Shown here in pieces: positions 15,208 through 21,550 of a stretch of 25,408 nt of DNA (positions within the stretch are counted from its first letter, which is position 1; every line of letters starts with the position of its first letter). Source of the DNA: JBLKSS01 sp047607725 (GTDB taxonomy: Bacteria; Pseudomonadota; Gammaproteobacteria; Enterobacterales; Enterobacteriaceae); NCBI RefSeq assembly GCF_047607725.1, contig NZ_JBLKSS010000026.1, forward strand, positions 1 through 25,408, given 5' to 3'. The notes beneath the pieces are model-generated. The model was not told the DNA's origin. It saw only the letters and a program-made list of their open reading frames with translations, and did not search any database. Position numbers and translations under genes: made by a program.

Positions 15208-16120
15208 ACAAATTTCCTCTTCCCCGACTGAAAAGTACCCCCATAACGCAGTCCGTGACTGCTATGTCAGTAATCCTTATCCGCGTTACCAGCCGCCGAA
15301 AGCGGATGCGGCCAAGCCAGCAATAGTCAAAGCCCTGGTCAAGGCGGCCCAGAACAGTAATCCGGCCCGCCATGAAGCCTGGTACACCACGCCGTGCCTT
15401 GACGTGAAAACCGGCCTGAAAAAACCGTTTATCAAACGGATGAACGCCCATCGGGCGCGGGCGGTTAACGCGCTGATGGTGGCGATGGCAGACCGGCTGA
15501 ATATCGTCTCCGGCAAGGTGGAGGCCGGCGTGGAGCAGTTGTCTGACTGGTGTGGCCTGTCAACGGGCAGCGGTGCAAAGAAAAGCATCTCACGCGCCAG
15601 CCGGGCGCTGACGACGCTGGAAGAGCTGGGCGCCATCAAATGCGAACGGGTCTGGGACGACAGCACGCATTCCTATATCCCCAAGATTATCTGGGTCACC
15701 GAGCTGTTCTTTGTGCTTATCGATTACGAGGTAGGTAAATTCCTGTCGGCACAGAGCCAGCAGCTGGCCTGGGAGAACCAGAAGCTGCGAGACAAAGGCG
15801 AAGGCCCCATCACTCTGAGCGAAGCCCCCATCACTCTGAGCGAAGCCCGTCGTCGCGCCAAAGAAAAGCACATCAAGAAAGCGTTTGATTATCGCCTTAA
15901 GAAGCGGGCCTTCAACAAGCAGCGTCGTCATGCGCGCAAGATTGATGAGATGGAGCCTTCACAGGCCCGGCATTCCATCATGAACGACCTGGTGAAGCTG
16001 CACAGCAAGGACGAACTGGAGGCGATGGGTCACCAGGGGCTGCGGCGTATGGTTGACCAGCGCTACCACGCTCTGCGCAAGCTGGCCGCGTCTACAGCCC
16101 CACCGCCAGACACACCTTAA
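15200..16120 (+). CDS. repA: RepA, replication initiator (RepFII/I-complex family)
   Basis: This initiator acts at the origin downstream of its own gene. The 306-residue protein has the family layout: a basic N-terminus with SNPYPRYQP, a central winged-helix region (AHRARAVNALMVAMADRLNI ... LSDWCGLSTGSG...SISRASRALTTLEELGAI), and a basic helical C-terminus rich in Arg/Lys. It starts at GTG 15200, since the frame is closed by TAA 15 bases upstream. AGGGAG lies immediately before. Expression should be set by the RNAI/repY/pseudoknot system. A 21-bp tandem duplication (15804-15845) repeats PITLSEA. The gene is intact, so the replicon is probably functional. Confidence 0.92.
   Translation: MAKQISSSPTEKYPHNAVRDCYVSNPYPRYQPPKADAAKPAIVKALVKAAQNSNPARHEAWYTTPCLDVKTGLKKPFIKRMNAHRARAVNALMVAMADRLNIVSGKVEAGVEQLSDWCGLSTGSGAKKSISRASRALTTLEELGAIKCERVWDDSTHSYIPKIIWVTELFFVLIDYEVGKFLSAQSQQLAWENQKLRDKGEGPITLSEAPITLSEARRRAKEKHIKKAFDYRLKKRAFNKQRRHARKIDEMEPSQARHSIMNDLVKLHSKDELEAMGHQGLRRMVDQRYHALRKLAASTAPPPDTP
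15804..15845. repeat. 21-bp tandem duplication in repA
   Basis: Two consecutive in-frame copies of a 21-base unit encode PITLSEA twice, near residues 202-215. The duplication keeps the frame and lies in a linker-like, charged region, so RepA probably tolerates it. Slippage or unequal recombination is the likely origin. Confidence 0.85.
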
Positions 16121-16185
16121 ACTCTCTTTTGCCCGGCTTTCCGCCCCGGAGAAAATGATGCGCTTCACGGCGTAGGCTTCCGCAC

Positions 16186-16600
16186 GCCCCTACCCCAATC
16201 CCCCCCTTATTTTCACGCATTCCCCCCGCCATTTCCCTCACACCCACCCCCTAATTCCCCCAAAACCGACCCCCGGTCTTTTTTATCCACCAACAGATGC
16301 AAGGGAAAACGGGCAATAGATAACCCCTATGGAATAGATGCAAAGTAACTGTAACTTCCTATTACAGAAAAAGATAATTAAAAGCGGCGATCTGGAGATA
16401 ACCTCGCCGCCAACCACAATCCCATCACCTACCCCAAAACCAAAAAGGGCTTCGCTTACAGCAGGCGCGCCCGTGCCGCTCAATCGCCCAAACCCACAAA
16501 AAAACATCCGCCGCCCCACCCACAGTTCTTTTCCCCACCGGCCCAACGGGCCGGTGGGGAAAAGAACTGTGGGTGCTGTAACTAATAGGGTTTAAGTTTT
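16186..16600. other. Probable replication origin (oriV) region
   Basis: The region downstream of repA lacks genes. It has a C-rich plus strand (16186-16276) whose complement carries at least six G-runs with short spacers, a canonical G-quadruplex pattern. A DnaA-box match, TTATCCACC (16283-16291, one mismatch to TTATCCACA), follows. Then come an AT-rich stretch (16310-16385) and a 28-bp hairpin. In RepFII/I-type plasmids the origin lies just 3' of repA, so this is the best candidate. I do not see RepA iterons. Confidence 0.6.
16517..16575. repeat. 28-bp perfect inverted repeat (3-base loop)
   Basis: Bases 16517-16544 and 16548-16575 are perfect reverse complements, separated only by AAC. No T-run follows directly on the plus strand, so it is not a standard terminator. 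Lying about 230 bp after the DnaA box, it could be a single-strand initiation or priming hairpin, a protein-binding site or a replication-fork block. From 16576 to 16753 I see no gene. Confidence 0.85.
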
Positions 16601-16753
16601 CATTTTAGTGATTTCTGGAGGTTTAGGTGGTGGTCGTGTCGCTGATAGTTCGGTAGGGCGGCTTTCGCGCTACTCAAGCCTTTAAAATCCGGTCTGGCAG
16701 GGCAAGGGGCGGGTATGGGGTGTCTGTGAGGACCGTACCGGCTGCGCCGGGCT

Positions 16754-17335
16754 TCAGAGTGTCAGTATGACCGTATGATAGTGGTTGTTGGAAGCCGTTT
16801 TTTCGGCGGTTAACCCGTACAGCGTAAATGTCTGCAGAAAGGTATCGACCTGTCCGATAACGCGAAATTCCACGCTCTTAATCTGCTTGCCTTTTTCGGT
16901 GTACCCGGCGTTCAAGGCGGTCTTTTCAACATAAAAACCATTGCGATTTAGCTCTGATGCAGAAAACCGGCCGGTACGCCAGTCCCTGTCGCTCATTAGT
17001 TGATTATTACAGCCCTGGTCTTTAAGATTTTCGGTGGCAAAGGTCAGCCGAAACAGGTCAGATTGCTCGGTTACCTCTCCGGTGCAGGATTGCCATAAAT
17101 ATTCCAGTCGTTGCTTCAGTTTGCTGGCAGGACCTTGCTGTCTGCCCTTTTCCAACAGGTAGCTAATGTCGATTGCCACGCTCCTGGGGAAACGTTTTTG
17201 TTTTTTCGCCTGGGCTAACCAACGAACAAGGAACAGGTTTTCGGCATACGGTGAGCTGGCAATTCCATCCTACCGCGCCAGGTGCAGCGCAACCAGTGCG
17301 CAGAAAGCCAGATGGCTCAGGTCATTCGTCGTCTC
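16754..17335 (-). pseudogene. DUF2913-family protein, interrupted by in-frame TAG
   Basis: Read in one minus-strand frame, residues before and after a TAG (17272-17270) form a continuous DUF2913-like protein: LSHLAFCALVALHLAR-stop-DGIASSPYAENLFLVRWLAQ, then KKQKRFPRSVAID and QSDLFRLTFATE. A Gln codon (CAG to TAG) probably stood there. The frame is also closed upstream by TAA at 17338-17336 without a clear ATG, so the start may be damaged as well. A GTG at 17179 with CAGGAG just upstream could restart translation and give 141 residues. DUF2913 proteins are common in Enterobacterales and have no known function. It is oriented opposite to its neighbours. Confidence 0.65.
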
Positions 17336-17338
17336 TTA

Positions 17339-17603
17339 CGGGGGGAGTTTTTGAAGTACAATTATCCTATGAAAAATAATGAAAATACGAGGGCCAGGAA
17401 AGTGCTGGCGAAAAAGCGTTTTTTATCCGAAAAGTTTATTTTAAGTTTTTGATTTCATAAATAAAATACTCACCACAAAGAGTGAATTTTTGCAGTAAAA
17501 GGAGTAAAATCAATCAGAACATAAAATGTTATGCGCTGATAGCAAGAGTTAGACGCTCTTACTACCAGCTAATCCAAGACCTAGCTGTAATAGGAGTCGG
17601 ACT
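17339..17603. promoter_or_regulatory. AT-rich leader of the regulator operon
   Basis: No gene seen. AT-rich sequence at 17380-17530 probably holds the operon promoter, though I cannot choose convincing boxes. The final 80 bases can form two small hairpins, AAGAG...CTCTT (about 17543-17560) and CAGCTA...TAGCTG (about 17567-17588), directly before the first ribosome binding site. They might influence translation. Confidence 0.35.
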
Positions 17604-17735
17604 ATGCAAAAGTCTACCTTCCGCGTGCGCATATTTGAAGCGTCCCGCCCGTTAATTGCCCTGTTTGCGCATCATTCGCGCAATTTAAACACTCGCCAGC
17701 GTCAATCTCTTCTGAACCTGGGAGGTGCGCAATGA
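17604..17735 (+). CDS. Small protein (43 aa), first gene of regulator operon
   Basis: ATG 17604 has AGGAG 7 bases upstream. The product is basic (starts MQKSTFRVRIFEASRPLIAL, ends RQSLLNLGGAQ). The stop overlaps the next start as ATGA, and GGGAGG inside its 3' end serves the next gene. It may be a true small protein or a leader that couples translation to the ANR-family gene. No homologue is recognised. Confidence 0.6.
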   Translation: MQKSTFRVRIFEASRPLIALFAHHSRNLNTRQRQSLLNLGGAQ

Positions 17736-17950
17736 ATCGTTCCCTTTATGCGCATATTGCTGACTCTGCTGCGCGGTGTGAGCGTCATGGCCGTTTCGAT
17801 GAAGCGGAAAATCTGTGGCGTCAGGCCAGCACACAGGCGGTGCAACAGGAAAATCGCGACTGGACTGCCCTTCGTGCCAGAGTGTGTGAATCCCGCCGTC
17901 GTTTTCTGGCTGCTTGCCCCGCCCGCGTGAAAAACGGGGGTGTCGCATGA
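17732..17950 (+). CDS. ANR-family (PerC/Aar-like) transcriptional regulator
   Basis: The 72-residue protein matches the ANR family pattern: an AA-x2-ERxGxFxxAxxLWxxA helix pair (AARCERHGRFDEAENLWRQA), then NRDW...R..C..RR (NRDWTALRARVCESRRRF). Known members such as Aar bind AraC-family virulence activators or H-NS-like proteins and damp their activity, acting as negative or modulating regulators. Here it lies second in a four-gene chain with ATGA overlaps on both sides, so it should be co-regulated with the LRR and LuxR-type proteins. Confidence 0.8.
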   Translation: MNRSLYAHIADSAARCERHGRFDEAENLWRQASTQAVQQENRDWTALRARVCESRRRFLAACPARVKNGGVA

Positions 17951-18726
17951 CGGATTTCCTCGACTTTGTTAAGCGTATGGGTCTTGTCGTCACTCCCTCT
18001 TCGGGTGGTCATCTTCTTGTCGAAGGCGATGTCGACCTCTCCGGCAGCGATATTGCCACATTGCCGGATAACCTGACCATCATCGGGTCATTGATAGCGC
18101 GCGAGTGCACCAGATTATCGGCCCTGCCGGCGGGCCTGGATATCATGGACAGCCTCGACCTGCGTAATACACCGATAACCTCGTTGCCGGCCGATATTGG
18201 CGTCGGGCTGGACATCATGCTGGAGAATACCCGTCTGCTATCCCTGCCGGCCAATCTGGCGGTGGACGGTGCCCTCGACCTTGAGGGTACGCCTATCGCT
18301 GCACTTCCCGCCACGCTGAGTGTCGGCGGCTACCTCAATCTCCGTAATACCGCCGTGACTGAACTGCCGGAGGACTGGTGCATCGACGGGCCGCTGCTGC
18401 TCGATGTGGAAAAAATATCGAGTCCGCTGGCGTGGCGGCGGGTCCCTCTTGCCTCACTGACGCCGGATGACCCCATCCTGCAGGATGACTTTTTGCCTGC
18501 GTCTCAGGACGAGGCGGTATCTGGCGCGCTGGCAGTGGACCCGCAGGGTGTTGAGGTTTTTGCCGTCTGGGTGTGCGGGGAAATCCGGGTGTTCGCCGGG
18601 AGGCATGTGGCGTCCGCTGCCGGGTTTGACCATCCTGGTGTCTCTGCCCTATTCCAGCATGCGGCCCATGAATGCGTGGCAGAGCTGTCAGCGCGTTTGA
18701 ATGCCGGACGGGAGGGTAACCTATGA
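17947..18726 (+). CDS. Leucine-rich-repeat protein of unknown function
   Basis: ATG 17947 overlaps the upstream TGA. Of 259 residues, about 28-150 are six repeats of roughly 20 residues with the pattern LPxxLxVxGxLxLxxT. Examples are TLPDNLTIIGSLIAREC, SLPANLAVDGALDLEG and ALPATLSVGGYLNLRN. These resemble the LP-rich repeats of bacterial LRR effectors. The C-terminal 100 residues are a distinct acidic domain (DDFLPASQDEAVSGA ... VFAVWVCGEIRVFAG). There is no E3-ligase Cys domain and no obvious secretion signal, and the gene sits between two regulators. A scaffold or ligand-sensing partner is therefore more likely than an exported effector. That role is inference. Confidence 0.75.
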   Translation: MTDFLDFVKRMGLVVTPSSGGHLLVEGDVDLSGSDIATLPDNLTIIGSLIARECTRLSALPAGLDIMDSLDLRNTPITSLPADIGVGLDIMLENTRLLSLPANLAVDGALDLEGTPIAALPATLSVGGYLNLRNTAVTELPEDWCIDGPLLLDVEKISSPLAWRRVPLASLTPDDPILQDDFLPASQDEAVSGALAVDPQGVEVFAVWVCGEIRVFAGRHVASAAGFDHPGVSALFQHAAHECVAELSARLNAGREGNL

Positions 18727-19355
18727 CTCTCTCGCTCACCGCGCTCTGGCGACGCAGCCAGACCCCCTGCGTCTTCACCGATGCCGCAGGCACCCTGTTT
18801 GCCAATGCCCCCATGCAACGACTGCTGAGGTGCGACGAACGGGCATGCGGCAATGATTCTCCCCTGGTGTCGCTGTTCCTGGCGCAGGAGGCCCAGGCAC
18901 GGCAGCAACGTCAACCGCTTGGGGTGTTTAACAGCCAGCCCTATGGCGCCCACGGCATCATGCAGCCCTGGTTGTTCTGCTTTCTTCCCGACGTAGATGA
19001 TGACGGCGTGTGTCACGGCAGCTTTTGCCACGCGCGGCCGTTCCCGTTCCTGTCTTTACCGGACTATCTCGAGGGCGGCTGTCCCCGACCGGTGGAGGAC
19101 TGGCCCGTCGACGACAGGTTTACCGACAGGGAGCGGAGCATCATCTTTTTATCGCTGCCGCGCCTGAGCAGCAAGCGCATTGGGCAGCGGCTCCAGATAT
19201 CGCATCGCACGGTAGAAAACCGTCTGCAGTGCATCTACCACAAGATAGGTATCCACAATGTCCGGCAGCTGGATGACTATTGTCGCCAGCATGGGATGGT
19301 GTTCGCCATTCCCCCGCAATGGCGACCCCGCGTCAGTCATGTCATTAACCCGTAG
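18723..19355 (+). CDS. LuxR-type regulator with PAS-like N-terminus
   Basis: Residues 133-190 form a LuxR/GerE helix-turn-helix: FTDRERSIIFLSLPRLSSKR, then IGQRLQISHRTVENRLQCIY, with the recognition helix at SHRTVENRL. The N-terminal 110 residues resemble a PAS-type sensor (TPCVFTDAAGTLFANAPM). There is no phospho-acceptor receiver domain. The start overlaps the LRR gene stop as ATGA. PAS-LuxR regulators on plasmids often control transfer or surface genes, so this could have governed the pilus/tra genes now decaying in this window. Confidence 0.85.
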   Translation: MTLSLTALWRRSQTPCVFTDAAGTLFANAPMQRLLRCDERACGNDSPLVSLFLAQEAQARQQRQPLGVFNSQPYGAHGIMQPWLFCFLPDVDDDGVCHGSFCHARPFPFLSLPDYLEGGCPRPVEDWPVDDRFTDRERSIIFLSLPRLSSKRIGQRLQISHRTVENRLQCIYHKIGIHNVRQLDDYCRQHGMVFAIPPQWRPRVSHVINP

Positions 19356-19357
19356 TG

Positions 19358-19359
19358 NN
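19358..19359. other. Two ambiguous bases (NN)
   Basis: The only undetermined bases in the window, three bases after the LuxR-type gene stop. They mark an assembly join or gap, so adjacency of the two flanking operons should be confirmed. Confidence 0.95.
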
Positions 19360-19412
19360 CCCGGTACGTGGTCGCCTCTGACGGCCGCGTATTCGCGGGA
19401 AGGGAGACCTGC

Positions 19413-19421
19413 TGGTATGAT
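19413..19421 (+). promoter_or_regulatory. Extended -10 promoter for the FinO-domain gene
   Basis: TGG-TATGAT matches an extended -10 element (TGn followed by a five-of-six -10 box), 35 bases before the start codon. No good -35 is visible, as is usual for extended -10 promoters. Confidence 0.5.
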
Positions 19422-19456
19422 ACCCATAAGCACCATCAAGCAAGAGAACAAAACTG

Positions 19457-19996
19457 ATGACCGAACCCAAGCGCCCCTTGCTCAGTATCAGACGCAAGCC
19501 GAAAATTTATGTGAATCCGAAGCATGCCGATAAACCCGCGCCGGCGCCAAAACCGGCGAAGCCGGTCAAGGAGCCAAAGCCGAAACAGCCGCCACCCAAG
19601 CCCCTGAGCCGGGAAGAGCGCATCGCCCGGAACCGGGCGAAAAAATTACGCCGGGATCAGGAGGCCATCGCCAGTCTGGTGGCACATTGGCCGCAACTCT
19701 TCAGCCTTGAACAGTCGAAGCCGATAAAAATTGGTATGGTGGCAAATATCCTTGACGATATCAAGGCGCGTGAACTGGAGCTAACCCGCGCCAAAGCCAG
19801 CGCGGCGCTGATGTTCTATACGCAAACGCCAGCCTATCAGCAAGCGGTCCATGCCGGCGGCAGTCGGTTTGACCTTGGCGGGCAACCCTGTGGCGAAGTG
19901 ACTGAGGAGCAAAAGGCCCATGCCCTGAAGCAGTTGGAGAAATGGCAAGCAGAAACAGAGTCCGCGCCACCATCGGGCGCAGAGCCAACGCCATGA
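19457..19996 (+). CDS. FinO/ProQ-domain RNA chaperone
   Basis: FinO/ProQ proteins bind structured RNAs with terminator-like hairpins and promote sense-antisense pairing. FinO itself represses F-type transfer through FinP. The 179-residue protein has a basic, Pro/Lys-rich disordered N-terminus (1-50), then the FinO domain (about 55-140): HWPQLFSLEQSKPIKIGMV, a middle helix with ALMFYTQTPAYQQAV, and GGSRFDLGGQPCGEVTEEQ. No F-type finP or traJ is present here. Possible targets are the replicon RNAI/repA pair or other small RNAs. The stop overlaps the rpn start as ATGA, so both are made from one mRNA. Confidence 0.88.
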   Translation: MTEPKRPLLSIRRKPKIYVNPKHADKPAPAPKPAKPVKEPKPKQPPPKPLSREERIARNRAKKLRRDQEAIASLVAHWPQLFSLEQSKPIKIGMVANILDDIKARELELTRAKASAALMFYTQTPAYQQAVHAGGSRFDLGGQPCGEVTEEQKAHALKQLEKWQAETESAPPSGAEPTP

Positions 19997-20967
19997 GCAA
20001 TAAATTTACCCCGACGCCCCATGATGCGGTGTTCAGGCAGTTTCTTCACGACAAGGCCACAGCGCAGGATTTTTTTGATATCTGGCTGCCTGATGATATC
20101 AAGGCGCTGTGTAACTGGGAGACCCTGAAGCCCGAGTCCGGCTCCTTTATCGATTCGGACATGAAGCCTTACCAGAGTGATATCCTCTACTCGGTGAACG
20201 CCAACGGACCTGATGGCTATGTCTACTGTTTGATTGAGCACCAGTCGACCCCCGACAAGCTGATGGCCTGGCGGTTAATGCGCTATTGCATGGCGGCCAT
20301 GCAGCGGCATCTGGAAGCCGGGCATGATAAACTGCCCCTGGTTTTTCCGGTACTGTTCTACTGCGGCGAAAAAAGTCCGCATCCGTACAGCACCAACTGG
20401 CTGGACTGCTTTGAACGGCCCTATATCGCAGCGAAGATTTACAGCCAGCCGTTCCGGCTGGCGGATGTGACCACGCTCGATGATGATGCCATCATGCAGC
20501 ACCGGCGCATGGCGCTGCTAGAGTTGATTCAGAAGCATATTCGTCGCCGGGATATGACAGAGTTGCTAGACAGTATTGTTAAACTGCTGTCGTACAATTA
20601 TTATACGGATACGCAGGTTGTCACGATGATGAACTATCTGGTTCAGGAGGGGAATGCCGCCTCGCCACGCACGTTCATTACCGAGATAGCCAGACGGGCG
20701 GAGAGACACGAGGAGGCACTTATGACCATTGCTGAGGCTCTGAAGCTGGAAGGTAAGCTGGAAGGTAAGCTGGAAGGTATCCAAGAAGGTATTCAGAAAG
20801 GTAAGTTGGAAGGTATTCAAGAAGGTATTCAGAAAGGGCTTGAGAAAGGTAGGCGTGAAGGCATTATTGCAGTGGCTAAAAATATGCTTGATTCTGGAAC
20901 CAGCCAAACGCTTATCAAGCAGGTTACCGGATTAACTGATTCTGAATTGAATAATCTGAAAAGCTGA
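19993..20967 (+). CDS. Rpn-family PD-(D/E)XK nuclease (RpnL), with internal RpnS
   Basis: Recombination-promoting nucleases are DNA endonucleases. Work on E. coli homologues showed that the full-length protein (RpnL) is a toxin with anti-phage activity, blocked by a small C-terminal product (RpnS) translated from within the gene. ATG 19993 overlaps the FinO-domain stop. It begins with the canonical TPTPHDAVFRQFL. Active-site candidates are D63 (QSDILYS) and E82/Q84 (IEHQSTPD). The 324-residue length is normal. The C-terminal part carries ten consecutive four-residue repeats (KLEG, IQEG, IQKG and variants, 20743-20862), the variable region typical of the family. No internal stops occur, in contrast to many neighbours. 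Confidence 0.93.
   Translation: MSNKFTPTPHDAVFRQFLHDKATAQDFFDIWLPDDIKALCNWETLKPESGSFIDSDMKPYQSDILYSVNANGPDGYVYCLIEHQSTPDKLMAWRLMRYCMAAMQRHLEAGHDKLPLVFPVLFYCGEKSPHPYSTNWLDCFERPYIAAKIYSQPFRLADVTTLDDDAIMQHRRMALLELIQKHIRRRDMTELLDSIVKLLSYNYYTDTQVVTMMNYLVQEGNAASPRTFITEIARRAERHEEALMTIAEALKLEGKLEGKLEGIQEGIQKGKLEGIQEGIQKGLEKGRREGIIAVAKNMLDSGTSQTLIKQVTGLTDSELNNLKS
20722..20967 (+). CDS. RpnS, predicted internally initiated antitoxin
   Basis: An in-frame ATG at 20722 is preceded by AGGAGG (20711-20716) with a 5-base gap, a near-ideal ribosome binding site buried inside the rpn gene. It would yield an 81-residue protein starting MTIAEALKLEG and containing the whole tetrapeptide-repeat helix and the C-terminal tail. 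This matches the known gene-within-gene layout, in which RpnS dimerises through the repeat helix and inhibits RpnL. Such a strong signal within coding sequence is unlikely by chance. Confidence 0.75.
   Translation: MTIAEALKLEGKLEGKLEGIQEGIQKGKLEGIQEGIQKGLEKGRREGIIAVAKNMLDSGTSQTLIKQVTGLTDSELNNLKS
20743..20862. repeat. Ten 12-bp repeats encoding tetrapeptides in rpn
   Basis: Ten imperfect 12-bp units encode KLEG x3, IQEG, IQKG, KLEG, IQEG, IQKG, LEKG and RREG. The first three units are nearly identical (AAGCTGGAAGGT), and the IQEG-IQKG-KLEG block is partly duplicated. Repeat number in Rpn proteins varies widely between strains and is thought to set toxin-antitoxin pairing specificity. Confidence 0.9.
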
Positions 20968-20975
20968 ATATCATT

Positions 20976-21016
20976 AAGGGCGGCAAGTAATGATAAATGA
21001 CCGGCCCTTTTTTTTA
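20976..21016 (+). terminator. Terminator after rpn
   Basis: AAGGGC...GCCCTT stem with an internal GG/CCGG extension, followed by a run of eight or more T residues. It lies just after the rpn stop and between convergent genes. The A/T symmetry is not strong enough to claim function for psiE on the other strand. Confidence 0.75.
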
Positions 21017-21066
21017 TTGTTGACATGACTTCATGGTTGTATGCACTGAGTGATTTTTTTTGTGGG

Positions 21067-21465
21067 TTATTGTATATTTCCTTTTTTCGTTATGTATAGC
21101 GCAATAACCTGAACCAGTATGGCGGAAGAATACCATAGCGTACTCAGTGCATCCTCATGGTTTACAATAACCAAACGAAGCATGGCAGTGATGCCAATGC
21201 AAATGAAATACTGTAACGGAAAAAAGTTATCTGATTCAAAATATTTAATGATGAGCGCCACAAACTCGAAGTATAAAAAATAATCAATCAAGGTTGTAAT
21301 AACGCCAAAAGATAACGTCTTCTCAGATTTTAACAACACAAAATTAATCATCGCGTAGATTTCTTTTGCGATGCAGGCGAGTAAAACCATGCCCATCATC
21401 ATCAGCAAAATAGTTAAGGATAATTGTAAAATCCTGGATATGTAATTTTTATATTCTGTTTTAAT
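21067..21465 (-). CDS. psiE: PsiE-family membrane protein, non-standard or lost start codon
   Basis: PsiE is a small inner-membrane protein induced by phosphate starvation, of unknown biochemical role. Family blocks are clear: LIDYFLYFEFVALIIKYFES, then NFFPLQYFICIGITAMLRLV and ILVQVIALYI, with four predicted helices. A late TTG start (21408) would remove the first helix. The frame continues upstream with family-like sequence (KTEYKNYISRILQLSLTILL) to an AUU codon at 21465-21463, preceded by AAGGTG at the right distance, with TAA just beyond. Either AUU is used, as in infC, or an ATG mutated to ATT and the gene is silent. It is convergent with rpn. Confidence 0.75.
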   Translation of the reverse strand: MKTEYKNYISRILQLSLTILLMMMGMVLLACIAKEIYAMINFVLLKSEKTLSFGVITTLIDYFLYFEFVALIIKYFESDNFFPLQYFICIGITAMLRLVIVNHEDALSTLWYSSAILVQVIALYITKKGNIQ

Positions 21466-21550
21466 TTTTACACCTTACTGAGGTTTATGGTATTTTACCC
21501 ATCGTGGGTCATGTGCTAGTTTTCTAGGCCCAATGAGAAAAGGATATATT

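Noticed and set aside
16186..16600. oriT and relaxase genes
   Set aside because: No nikA/nikB or mob genes are in the window, and the 28-bp hairpin lies in the replicon rather than next to transfer genes, so I do not call oriT.
17166..17379. Plus-strand frames over the DUF2913 region
   Set aside because: They lie opposite the DUF2913 frame, which has clear family similarity. The plus-strand frames have no ribosome binding site or domain.
17947..18726. LRR protein as an IpaH-type ubiquitin-ligase effector
   Set aside because: The LP-rich repeats are similar, but there is no NEL domain with a catalytic Cys and no secretion signal, and the gene is locked in a regulator operon.
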